Made by a program: the position numbers and the translations under genes. Below, one piece after another: positions 24,711 to 35,100 of a stretch of DNA of 41,383 nucleotides. The notes beneath the pieces are model-generated. The model was not told where the DNA came from, ran no database searches, and saw nothing but the letters and a program-made list of their open reading frames with translations. The stretch's first letter is position 1, and the number at the start of each line of letters is the position of its first letter. The stretch comes from Prevotellaceae bacterium UBA1726 (GTDB taxonomy: Bacteria; Bacteroidota; Bacteroidia; Bacteroidales; Bacteroidaceae): the NCBI GenBank assembly GCA_002316005.1, contig DCIM01000034.1:9571-50953 (forward strand), in the 5' to 3' direction.

Positions 24711-24748
24711 CTCCTCCCCTAAGCAGGGAGGCCGGGAGGGGTCTGCCT
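24711..24748 (-). repeat. GC-rich palindromic element abutting the SusC stop
   Basis: On the minus strand it reads AGGCAGACCCCTCCCGGCCT then CCCTGCTTAGGGGAGGAG and starts at the base directly after the SusC stop (24749-24751). It fills most of the 56-base SusC-SusD gap. It is a divergent relative of the other elements (ACCCC, CCTCCC, inverted GGGGAGG). Confidence 0.65.
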
Positions 24749-27700
24749 TTAGAAGTTCAACTTTACACCTATATTATATATACGCTGTGAAGGGTAGCGG
24801 CCGTTGTCGAGGCCCTGGAGAATAACGCTCTGACCTGTGGCACCGACTTCTGGGTCGTAGCCGTCGTAACCGGTGATGGTGAAGAGGTTCTGTGCGTTGA
24901 CATAGAGTTGAACCCACTCAAGACCTGCCTTGTGAATCCAGTTCCAAGGGAGGTTCCAAGCGAACGAGAGTGACTTCAGACGAACATACGAACCGTCCTC
25001 TACGAAGCGTGAGCTGACACGCTCGTTGTCGTTGAGGGTCGAACCTGAAGCCGAGATACGCTCAATGGCTGCATTTGGATTGATGACATACACATTAGAG
25101 ATGTCGTTCAATGCACCTGTCTCGTCATACATTCCGATGCGGGCATAGTCGGCACAGTATGCCATCTTGTTGCCCCATGATGTTGGGTTGGTGTGGTTCT
25201 GGCGGAGGATGTTATACACATCGTTGCCTACACTACCGTTGATGAAGAACGAGAGTTCGAACTGCTTATACTTGATGGTGTTGTTGATACCGAAGGTGAA
25301 GTCTGGGTTAGGGTCACCGATAACCTTGCGGTCGGCCTCGGTAATCTTTCCGTCACCGTTCACATCTTCCCACATATAGTCACCTACCCAGATGCCGTTT
25401 GTGGCAATTGGCTGGAGGTTACCGTTGGTGTCAACAGGACGAGCCACAGGAATGCGGTCACCGTTGGCATCGAGGAGGAACTCACCGAGGGAGTTCTTGC
25501 GGTAGAAGTCGCCTTCGTTCTGGAACATTCCGATGCAGTTGTAACCATAGAACAGACCTACTGGCTGACCTACCTGCGAGATGGTGTAGGTGTTCGAACC
25601 TACTGTTCCGTAGAGCACTGCGTCCTCTGAGTTAAGGGCGGTCAGTTCGTTGCGGTTGAACGACACTGTCACTCCTGTGCGCCACTCCCAGTCCTTCTTT
25701 GTGATGTTCACTGTGTTCAGGGTGAACTCAATACCCTTGTTGCGGATAGCACCTGAGTTTACATAAGGGGCACGGATACCGCGATAGCCATCTACATCTA
25801 CGATGTATGTTGGCAGTGAAGCCTGCATAAGGAGGTTGTCGGTGTTCTTGTAGTATGCATCAACGATGAGTTCGATGCGGTTCTTCAGGAATGCCATGTC
25901 AACACCGGCGTTCCATGAGTTTGTCGATTCCCAGCGGAGGTCTGGGTTGGCGTAGTTGCCTGCATAGTAACCTGTACCCCATGCTGTTGCTACCGAACCC
26001 ATTGCTACGCCATAGGCGTAAGAACCGGTGCTCTGGTTACCTACAAGACCCCAACCGAGACGCAACTTGAGGTTCGAGAGCCAATCTACATTCTTCAGGA
26101 ACGACTCGTTGTTCACACGCCAAGCGAGGGCTGCCGATGGGAACCAACCCCAACGGTTGTTCTTACCGAAACTTGACGAACCGTCAGTACGGAGGGTTGC
26201 TGTGAGGAGGTAGCGGTCGTTGTAGTTGTAGTTCAAACGACCATAGTATGACTCGATGCTCCATTCCGAACCTTGCTCGTTGTTGGTGGCTGTTGTGGCA
26301 TCACCAACGGCGAGTGAGTGGATGGCATCCGAGATGTAACCCTTGCGACTGCCCGAGAGGTTTGCCCAACTACCCCACTGTGCCTCATGACCGGCCATAA
26401 TCTGGAAGTGGTTGTTCACGAATGGGTCGAAATCGTAGGTGGCATACTGCTTGAACGACTGGTATTTGTTTGTCGAACTTGTACGCTCCGACTTCGATTC
26501 TACGATGGTCTTGCCATACTGATATTGTGGCACGAAGTAGTAGTTGTCGCCCCAGCCAAGACTACCGCCGTACTCCAGGCGAATCTGGAGGTTCTTGAGC
26601 GGAGTGATGGTGGCGTATGCGTTATAGTCAAACTGCGAACCCACCTTGTGGTTGTCGCGCATTGTTGCGTCGAAGAGTGGGTTTGAGTAGTAGTTGTATT
26701 CGTTGTCTTCTGCCGAACCGAATGTGCCGTCAGGATTCTTTGGTGCTACATCTGGATACTGCTCGAGGGCTGTAGAGATGACACTTGCATCATCGAATGT
26801 GACGAGCTGGTTGGTGCGGGCAAAGTATGCATTAACACCTACCTTCACCCAACTGGTCACCTTTGTGTCGAAGTTGGCACGGAACGAGGCACGGTTGAAG
26901 CTTGAACCCAGACCGATACCCTCCTGGTTCAGGTAACCGCCCGAGAGGTTGTAGTTCATGTCCTTTGTACCGCCCGAGACACCAAGTTGATGGTTGTGCA
27001 TGAAGGCTGTCTGGAACAGCACATCCTGCCAGTTTGTACCCTCAGTGAGGAGTGATGGGTCAGAGTACTCATCGCGCGCGCCCCAACCATATATTTCTGC
27101 ACGAGTATTATAGAAATCGGCATACTGAGGAAGGTTCATCATCTTCAACTGCTTTGGAAGACTCTGCCAACCCATGTAACCCTCGTAGTTGATCTTTGCC
27201 TTACCGTCCTGACCGCGCTTTGTGGTGATGAGAACGACACCGTTCGAAGCACGCGAACCATAGATAGCTGTTGCCGAGGCATCCTTCAAAACCTCGATTG
27301 AGGTAATGTCCGAAGGGTTGATTGATGCAAGCACAGAAGTGTTGTCGCTTGTCTGACCCGACATTGCAATACCATCAACAACATAGAGAGGCTCGTTTCC
27401 GTTAAGGGAGTTGATACCACGAATCTGCACTGAGATACCACCACCAGGGGCACCAGAGTTCTGAGTGACATTAACACCCGCAATACGACCCTGCATTGCT
27501 TGTTCAAGCGAAGTGTTTACACCTTGCTTAATTTGCTCTTCGTTGATAGAGCTGACAGCACCCGTCAGGTCACTGCGCTTCATGCGACCGTAACCAACGA
27601 CAACGGTTTCTTCCAGCATCTTTGCGTCCGACTGCAATGTGATCGACAGGTTCTTCTTTCCGCCCACCTTCACATCCTGTGTGGTGAAGCCGACATACGA

Positions 27701-27925
27701 AACCTGCAACACAGCATTGCTCGACTTCACCTTGATGGTAAAATTACCATCATTGTCGGTGACAGTGGCATTCTGAGTGCCTTTCTCCAGCACAGTTGCA
27801 CCAATAGCCTCCAGTCCCTGATCATCCACAACGGTACCAGTGACGGTCACCTGTGCCATGAGTTGGGAAGTGAAGAACATCATCAGAACAACAAGCAAGA
27901 GCTTACAGTTTGAAGATTGTTTCAT
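24749..27925 (-). CDS. SusC/RagA-family TonB-dependent outer-membrane transporter
   Basis: The 1058-residue protein imports oligosaccharides across the outer membrane with SusD. A signal peptide (residues 1-25, ending MAQ) is followed by a carboxypeptidase-regulatory-like domain (about 26-105, VTVTGTVVDDQGLEAIGATV), the ETVVVGYGRMKRSDLTGAV segment, and the plug domain (about 120-235) with VQIRGINSLNGNEPLYVVDG and IEVLKDASATAIYGSRASNG, which are RagA signatures. The rest is a 22-strand barrel ending IGVKLNF. Length is normal. It is the first gene of the mannan locus, behind a -7 element at 28004-28011. The presumed substrate is manno-oligosaccharides. Confidence 0.95.
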   Translation of the reverse strand: MKQSSNCKLLLVVLMMFFTSQLMAQVTVTGTVVDDQGLEAIGATVLEKGTQNATVTDNDGNFTIKVKSSNAVLQVSYVGFTTQDVKVGGKKNLSITLQSDAKMLEETVVVGYGRMKRSDLTGAVSSINEEQIKQGVNTSLEQAMQGRIAGVNVTQNSGAPGGGISVQIRGINSLNGNEPLYVVDGIAMSGQTSDNTSVLASINPSDITSIEVLKDASATAIYGSRASNGVVLITTKRGQDGKAKINYEGYMGWQSLPKQLKMMNLPQYADFYNTRAEIYGWGARDEYSDPSLLTEGTNWQDVLFQTAFMHNHQLGVSGGTKDMNYNLSGGYLNQEGIGLGSSFNRASFRANFDTKVTSWVKVGVNAYFARTNQLVTFDDASVISTALEQYPDVAPKNPDGTFGSAEDNEYNYYSNPLFDATMRDNHKVGSQFDYNAYATITPLKNLQIRLEYGGSLGWGDNYYFVPQYQYGKTIVESKSERTSSTNKYQSFKQYATYDFDPFVNNHFQIMAGHEAQWGSWANLSGSRKGYISDAIHSLAVGDATTATNNEQGSEWSIESYYGRLNYNYNDRYLLTATLRTDGSSSFGKNNRWGWFPSAALAWRVNNESFLKNVDWLSNLKLRLGWGLVGNQSTGSYAYGVAMGSVATAWGTGYYAGNYANPDLRWESTNSWNAGVDMAFLKNRIELIVDAYYKNTDNLLMQASLPTYIVDVDGYRGIRAPYVNSGAIRNKGIEFTLNTVNITKKDWEWRTGVTVSFNRNELTALNSEDAVLYGTVGSNTYTISQVGQPVGLFYGYNCIGMFQNEGDFYRKNSLGEFLLDANGDRIPVARPVDTNGNLQPIATNGIWVGDYMWEDVNGDGKITEADRKVIGDPNPDFTFGINNTIKYKQFELSFFINGSVGNDVYNILRQNHTNPTSWGNKMAYCADYARIGMYDETGALNDISNVYVINPNAAIERISASGSTLNDNERVSSRFVEDGSYVRLKSLSFAWNLPWNWIHKAGLEWVQLYVNAQNLFTITGYDGYDPEVGATGQSVILQGLDNGRYPSQRIYNIGVKLNF

Positions 27926-28003
27926 CCTTTTTAATTTGAGAATTTTTTATTATTTTTTATTGTTAGTCAGAAAACTACGTACTTGGCTTATAGATTTCGG
28001 GGG

Positions 28004-28011
28004 CAAAATTA
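28004..28011 (-). promoter_or_regulatory. -7 promoter element of the mannan operon
   Basis: CAAAATTA on the plus strand is TAATTTTG on the minus strand. It lies about 79 bases upstream of the SusC start in an AT-rich 251-base gap. A CAAA (TTTG on minus) occurs at 28038-28041, but the spacer of 26 bases is longer than usual, as might be expected for an activator-dependent promoter. Confidence 0.6.
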
Positions 28012-28120
28012 CAAATAAAAAAGTGTAGGATAGTGTACAAATATATTAATGTATGATACTATTTTGACATGGTTGAATTTTAACACTACATTATAGTAGA
28101 CGATTTTTATTCAACCCAAC

Positions 28121-28151
28121 AAAAAAGCAGGCCCTCATAGTGAGGACCTGC
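28121..28151 (-). terminator. Terminator of the giant-protein operon
   Basis: On the minus strand GCAGGTCCTCA and TGAGGGCCTGC pair around a 3-base loop and run into TTTTTTG. It follows the 64-residue gene by 26 bases. Confidence 0.9.
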
Positions 28152-28176
28152 CTTTGATTATAATGAAAGAGGGATT

Positions 28177-28371
28177 TTACATTGCGTCGCCACCTCCCCA
28201 ATAATCACCCCAGATGGTGGAACCAGAGGTGGGCTGATCATTATTATTGATTTTCTCGGCGGGTTCATTGTCGTATTTACGGATGCTTACATCAAGGAGG
28301 GGACGGATTGCGAAATGATAGGTTGCAAAGGAAGGTTGGATATATGTCTTCTTTTTCATAGGGCCGAACAT
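28177..28371 (-). CDS. Small peptide, 64 residues, function unknown
   Basis: The sequence starts MFGPMKKKTYIQPSFATYHF and ends in a Gly/Trp-rich, acidic segment (STIWGDYWGGGDAM). It has no signal peptide and no cysteine. Short proteins starting MKK-TYIQP are, from memory, common in Prevotella and relatives, and their role is not known. The start codon at 28371 overlaps the upstream stop by one base (TAATG), which supports that start and translational coupling; MKKKTY at 28359 is the alternative. It is the last gene of the operon with the 3605-residue protein and is followed by a strong terminator, so it is a real gene and not chance. A leader-peptide, secreted signal or small accessory role are all possible. 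Confidence 0.7.
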   Translation of the reverse strand: MFGPMKKKTYIQPSFATYHFAIRPLLDVSIRKYDNEPAEKINNNDQPTSGSTIWGDYWGGGDAM

Positions 28372-29150
28372 TATTTGATTATCATTTTGACGGCACGACC
28401 GCCGATTACCATAACATAAACCTCGCCTGACTTTGGATTGTCAACACGAACACCTGAGAGAGAATAAATGCCATCGGACATAGGCGTAGTTGCAATCTCA
28501 GGCGAAGAAATGCCTGATGCAGAAGAATCGTTCTCTGGAACAGAGAAAGAAAGACTCGCAGCAGAGGCAGATTTTTTAGGAAGTTCGAGATAACAACGGA
28601 ACTGAGCAACCGTGTATTCTATGTTTTGGTCATTGCCATTATCATCTTTAACTGTTCCATTGCAGCAATAAAATGCAAGTTTGCCATTGTGATTCTGCAT
28701 TATATAGAGGTTATCGCCATGGATTGTGATTCCTTGGTCTTGGGTTGTACCAACGAGGAGATTATTATCTGTTGTGCAAGTTTCTCTTTGAGTATATTTT
28801 TTAAGTTCGCCACACTCGAAAGTTACAGTATCGCCCGGTTCACCATAAACAATGACAGGGGTGTATTCTCGAATGGAGTTTGAATTACCATTTTCGTCTA
28901 ATGGAGGAATCTCCACAAGAACTAATTTGTCACCTTGCATACCAGAAACAGTGAAGGCACGAAAGCCCTGAGGTTTTTCTTCGCCCTCAACCTGTCGATA
29001 AAACGGCACGCTGGCAGGATAGCAAAGAGTACCGAAGCCTGTAGTGCCGATTTGGTATTTCCAGCCGGTTGCTTCGCTTTGTCCGCTCGCGATGCCTGCC
29101 CCCATGAAAGAGAGCAGGAAAGCGAGAAGTATGACATTGATTTTATTCAT
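28371..29150 (-). CDS. Secreted protein, 259 residues, function unknown
   Basis: I do not recognise a family. It has a signal peptide (MNKINVILLAFLLSFMGAGIASG), then a predicted beta-rich domain starting with GWKYQIGTTGFGTLCYPASV, a phrase that I recall from Prevotella secreted proteins, often as a domain of larger ones. Cysteines at FECGELKK, ETCTTD and YCCNG could form disulphides. A Ser-rich linker (about 195-220) leads to a C-terminal tail (DGIYSLSGVRVDNPKSGEVY then GGRAVKMIIK) like those of other secreted proteins in the window. It lies 3 bases after the giant gene and overlaps the 64-residue gene by one base, so the three are co-translated and probably work together at the cell surface. 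Confidence 0.75.
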   Translation of the reverse strand: MNKINVILLAFLLSFMGAGIASGQSEATGWKYQIGTTGFGTLCYPASVPFYRQVEGEEKPQGFRAFTVSGMQGDKLVLVEIPPLDENGNSNSIREYTPVIVYGEPGDTVTFECGELKKYTQRETCTTDNNLLVGTTQDQGITIHGDNLYIMQNHNGKLAFYCCNGTVKDDNGNDQNIEYTVAQFRCYLELPKKSASAASLSFSVPENDSSASGISSPEIATTPMSDGIYSLSGVRVDNPKSGEVYVMVIGGRAVKMIIK

Positions 29151-29153
29151 TGC

Positions 29154-32100
29154 TTATTTCTTGATTTTCTTTGCATTTTGTTTTACATAAACACCACGCT
29201 GGTTGATGCGGCTATTCTGCTTAGCACCACCGAGGTTGTACCAGTCGCCTTCCTCAAGGTCGGCATTAATATCGTTGATGCCTTCGGTGATGATGTAGAG
29301 ACGGAGACTCTGAGGAGATGTGAGGTTGTCGTATTCCTTTTCGCCAGAGAGTTCGTAAGTCTGTCCGTTTGCCTTATTGAAAAGCTTGAACGAATAGACA
29401 TCACCGTCATCGCCAAAAATAGACATTGGACAAGACTCGCCTGAGAGGCCCTCGCCTACTCCATGGCAAGCACCATCCTCGGTGAATGCAGCAAGCTGAT
29501 AGTCGAAACCATTGATGAGGTTGCCTGCACCATCAATAACAGAGACATTGACGAAGGTGTAGTCCTCGTATTCGAGTGGATCGACATCAAGCGCGAAGCC
29601 CTGAGCATCAGCCTTCAGAGGAGCCTTGTTAGGATAGTGCCAGAAAGCATCCTCGGCATTGTTGTAGTGATAGCCATAGACATAACCCGCACCTGGAGCG
29701 AGGTATTTGAGGTTGCCCACCCACGACTTGCCATTATACATAGCATAAGCATCCTCGCTCTTCACGACATCGTTGAGAACAGGATTGAAGTCGGCAAATG
29801 CCTCGCTGAGCGTCATCATCTTCCAGAGAGGGAAACCAATCCAATGCCAGTTGACACCATCGACCTTTGTAGGATGACGGAATGTCATCTGGATATTGTC
29901 AGGGTTCTGCATCTCGCCCTCGATGGTGAGCGTAGCAGGTTCGTTCATATAGACACGATAGCTGTTGGCAGGATAGAGCTGGAGTTTAGCAAGGTCGGCA
30001 GGGAGAGTACCACCCATACGCGACTTAACCTCCGTAATCTTTTCACTGATAGGTCCGAACACCTTATCGGCAGTATTGCCTGCCTTTGGAGCAACCCAAA
30101 GCGAGAACCAGTTCCAACCCTCGTGGAGTTCGAGAGTCTGGCGGATGTACTTACCAGCGCTGATGACATAAGGTTTGCTGAAATCGCCAAGAACAGAACT
30201 GTTGATGAACTTCTGGACAGTGTCGTTATAGTGGACAGAGCCCTTCCAGTAGTCAACATCAGCACCTTCGTAGATGATGCCCGTCTTAGCCTCCCAGACA
30301 CGGAACTTGAGCATCTTACCAGCATCATCCTTATTGCCTTTGGCATTGAGATAGAGGAAGTAAGAATCCATTTCCTTGTCGTAGGTTGGTGAAGCAAGAG
30401 CCAGACAACGGCCAGAATCGTCGAACATTCCAACGATGTCGTTCTCATCGTCAGCCCAGTTGTCGTTGATCTTCAGACGACCAAAGATATTCATCCATAC
30501 CGAACCGTCGGTCTGAGCAAGAGTCCAACCCGGATCAGCAGCAGTGACAGAGAGCGAAACAGGCATAGGAGCATAGATATTGTCGTTGCCCACGAGATAG
30601 AGCGTTGACTGATAGAAGCCGGTAGCAGTGCCCTCGACAGTAGAGAGAGTGACCGTAGTAGAAGAGAACGGACCAACAGAACCCGACGACTGCGAAACAT
30701 CGAGCCATGAAGGCAGACCAACGATGTTCCAGTTCTGGGTAGTGCTTGAGTTGTTGTAGATGATAGCCTTGGTAGAAACCTGTGAGCCGATGCTCTGCTT
30801 GAGCGATGGCTCCTCAGCATACCAGAGGAGAGGATTCTGGTTGACATATACACACCAGTCGATTGACTCCTTCATGAGGTTTCCGGCAAGATCCTTCAGA
30901 CCACGAACGCTGAAGTTGATAGTACAACCCTCGATGCGATCCTTGTTAAGTTCGGCAGGGAACGAGAAGACAATCTTATCTTTTCCGTTAGTGGTGAAGT
31001 TGATGTCGAGCGGAGTGAGGATGCCAGCAGCACGCAGACGAGGACCATTGTCGGAGATGATAGCCTTGACAGCATCTTCGCTCATAGCCCCACCAGCGTT
31101 ATAATATACAGGGGCATCGGCAGTATAGACTCCGTTGAGGGAATCCGTCTTTACACGGTCGCCCAGATAGCGATTAGTCTGCAACTGATTAGCCACGACA
31201 TGCGACTCCTCGAATGGATAGTAAGCGATGAGACCAGGTTCACCACCGTCGAGACGAGTATAGGCATTCTGCTTGACAGAAGCAGTAGTGCGATAAGCCT
31301 TCCAGAGGCGAATCTCGTCGAGTTGTCCCTTGAAGAAGTTATCAACTGTGACGCCCTCGTTGATGCCATGACGACGAGCACCCACTGCCATCTGCGAGTT
31401 GAAGAATCCGCCAAGGTCGTCGCCAGCAAGAGTGACAGAAGAAGAAACATCGACAGTATCGACAAGTACAGTGACATAAGAGTCGCGCTGCACATTCATG
31501 GCAAGATGATGCCACTGACCATCGTTGTAGCCAGAACCCATCTCGCGAGTCTGTCCCGAAGCACGGAGTATGATCTGGCCCTTGTCGCCCAATGACAGAG
31601 AAGCATGCTGAGCCGCATTTGTCTCGTCAGCACCAATACCATTGCTGAACATTGTCATCTCAGACTTATTCTGATTATCGTCAGCACGGAACCAGAACTC
31701 AAGGCAGTAGTCCTCATTCTTTCCGACAGGACACTTCTCAGTCTTTATTGCCATGTATTCATTCTCGCCATTGAGAGAGAGAGCATAGTTGGTGACAGGG
31801 ATGTACCAGTTGTCAGTGCCCTCGAGTTTGAGGTCGCGAGAGTGGATGCGATCATGAGCATAAAGACCGCTCGACTCGTCCATTGGCCAGTAAGCAGAGA
31901 GAGCACGGCAGTTAGCAGCCTGCTTCTTGCCCTTCTCGGCAGCAATATATTCGAACGACTCAGCCTCGTCGTAGACAACAAACTGCTCGATGTCAGCATG
32001 GCACTCATCGCCCTTTTCAGAACCACCCACATAGAGAGGAACATTTGCGTTGACAACAGTTGGGTTGTAGAGCGGCAAGTTGAGGAAGGTGCTGTTAGCC

Positions 32101-35100
32101 TCGTTGCTTGTGCCGAAGAGGTTGTATAGACGCAGACCAGAATCAGCGCCCTCGCCCTTGTAGGTCACGATAGCATACATCCAGTCGGAAATAGCAACAC
32201 CCTCAGCATCGACTGCCTTCTTGTTAGGGTTGGTGTAGATAGTGTCGCCAATAGCAACCGACATTGTGGCATCAGCATTATAGAAGAGTTTGAACGGCAG
32301 ATCCTTGCCCTGAGGTCCCTTGAGCGTCTGGCTCATGAGACAGCTCTGCTTGCCGACAGTAGGCTTGTACCAGAAGGCAAACGCCGTACTCTCGTCGAAT
32401 ACCTGAACACGACTGGTAGTCTTGGCAGGAGTAGAGCCGTCGAAATGCAATCCTGAGAGATGGGTGACAAGAGCATCGTTGAGGACAGCTGTCACAGAGA
32501 AGTTGTTTGAAGTGACATTCTCCATCTGTATGTCCTCGTTCATCTGGAGACTGATCTCCGAACCAATGCCGTAGTAGCCATCGGCAGGACTTGGATCGAC
32601 AAGACGCATAGGACGCTTGGTATCCTTGAGGATGCTGAGAGTGTCGGACTGAGTTGTCGTTTCCTCAGTAGCCGATTCGGTTGTGAACGACTCAGCAAGG
32701 AACTCGTAAGTGCCCTCGTCCCAATCGTACATCTTCACATAGACAGTATCGGCAGGAGTCTGGTCGTTGAGTTTCAAATTCGTAGGCTCTTCCCATTTAA
32801 TCGGGCCATAGAAGCCTTCATACTTTGTAATAGCCTCCTGATTATGGACATTAAAGAGGATTCGCTTTGTTTCGAAATTGAGATCGCCCTTCTTACGAGA
32901 CTTCAGTCGGATACCCGTGAATCCAGGACGATTGACATTATAGCCTGAGAGATAGAGCACGGCAGTAGTGTCAGGAGTAGCATCAGCATTGATGATGTTC
33001 ATCTTCTGGTTCATAGCGACAGGCGACGAAGCCGGTTTGAAATGAACGCGGATAGAGTCCTTCGACACACGCTTGGCAGGCTCGCAATCGGAAGCGAGAG
33101 CAAGGATGACGTTGTCGTAGTTGAGAATAGTATTATCGGTCTGCTTAATCTCGAGTGTCTTGGTGACAGTCTCGCCAGGAAGCAGGCAGAACTGGTTAGA
33201 GTTGTTGTTGCCGATAGGTGCGCCATCGATGAAGAACTGCAGGCCGTAAGGGTTGGAAGCCTGATTCATGACAAGGTCGAAGATAGCGCCCAGTTTGACA
33301 GTAGCCGCCGACTTGTTGGAGAGTTTCACTGTTGTGAAGCAAGACTCGCCAGCAGGCACATTGAGAATGTCGTGCTTCTCGAACTCAATGACAGGGTCCT
33401 CGATAGCTATAGTACCATCGTTGAGGGTGACATTCTTGTCAGCTTCCTTATAATATAAAGAAGTCTCAGGCGCGAGATAAGGACACTTCGACTGACCGCC
33501 ACGAGTGCGGAAGACGAAGAACTCGTCGAACTTAGGACTGTTCTGATAGAGGTCCTTCCAACTGCCCTGTCCAGTAAGTTTGCCAGGGAGATAGACATCG
33601 ACAGAGAAATAGTTACCCGGCTTAGTGTCGTGCAGATAATAGCCGAAGGTCTGGGTGTTGGTTGTTGTATTGGTAACCTTTCTGTTGTAAGTTGCACATT
33701 CGCGAATCTTCCAGGTCGTTTTGTTATTTTTGTCAGTTAGAATTTTTTTGTAATGAAAGGTATGAGTGAAATCAGTCATGATACCGGATTCGAGAGAACC
33801 GGTAGAACCATCAGTTTTTGACTCAGTGCGAGTAATCGAACTTTGCTGAGCTGTACCCGCATCGAGCGAAATGTTGCCTAAGTAACCATAATCAGATTGT
33901 TGATTTTCGGTAGTATAGGTCAGACGGCTTGTGAAGTTCTTTGGAGTTTCGTACTTCACCTTCTCATTATAGGCAATAGCATCGTGCCATCCCTTGATCC
34001 ACTGATTGTAGATGTTAATGGAATCGGCAGAATTTTCATTCTCAGGAGCAATCCAAATATAATCTTTGCCTTCAACCCACAAATCATCATCTTTATTTAC
34101 ATCATCAACTTTATGCTTTATAAGTGCATAGTAACCTGGATCATTAGTTATACCAGACAAATCATTCACCCATTCATTAACACAATTCTGACGTAATTTC
34201 TTCATTTCAGGAATGAGTTCGTTGAGGATATGCAACTGACTATATGCGAACATTGTGGTGATACTGTCGGCATGAGCTAAGCTCTTTCCCTGACCAAGAA
34301 GATAGTAACTTAATTTGTCCTTTGTAGGGAGAGCGCCTTCAACAGGATTAACTACCCTTTTGAAACCAAGCACATTACACTCAGAGAATGTCATATTCTT
34401 AGATGTACCCACATACACATCGCCAGCAGCACCATTATAAAGAGGATCAGCACTTGTCTGGAGTTTGTCACTCATAGTTAGAGTGAATACATTATCATTA
34501 ACTTGGCCACCGGTAGTTTTTGAAAGAGCAGAAACGGTTGTGCCGTTTAAATTTTCTACATCAGTTGTAAAACTCAATTGAATTTCGCCACCAATTTGCC
34601 CTCCTGTGAAAGTCTGAACTTTTGTACCGGTATAAAAGTTATTAGATTCATTTTGCTCGCCAACCCATCCAGCTTCCCAATGAACATTATGAGAAAGTGT
34701 TGAGCCCTTTTCAATCCAAGAATAACTTGCATTGCCCGGTGGGTCGCGAAGTACAAACGACACGCTGTTAGGACCAGCTGTGACGAAGTTGGTTCCAGGG
34801 ATTGGAACATTACCGAGGACAACACCACGGATTACACCATTTTCAGGTTGTCTTTCTACACCGTTGGCAGTATATGTGACACTCATCGACAGAGTGTGGT
34901 CGTCGGAAGGGTTAGGATAACCAGCAACCCACTGATATCTCACAATACCATCTTTGTCGGTATAGATGGTTCGATTATCGACCTTCGTTGAATCAAGTCC
35001 ATAGGATTCGTTGCTATAGTCAATATATCCTGTGGTAGAAAGATTGTTGTGGATGACGAATTCCACATTGTTGATGTTGTAGATAGAGTCGCGTCCTGTA

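Larger units (their letters stand above)
10195..28011 (-). other. Beta-mannan polysaccharide utilisation locus (ten genes)
   Basis: Ten minus-strand genes run without interruption from a promoter near 28011 to a terminator near 10110: SusC, SusD, TIG lipoprotein, GH5, unknown, GH26, GH130, 2-epimerase, GH36 and CE7 esterase. The trio GH26, GH130 and mannobiose 2-epimerase is the known Bacteroides fragilis-type mannan route. GH36 and CE7 suggest that the target is acetylated galactomannan or galactoglucomannan. No regulator or inner-membrane transporter is present. Confidence 0.88.

Noticed and set aside
28012..28120. Possible small RNA or riboswitch upstream of SusC
   Set aside because: The stretch is AT-rich with no conserved structure I can recognise; only a promoter element is supported.
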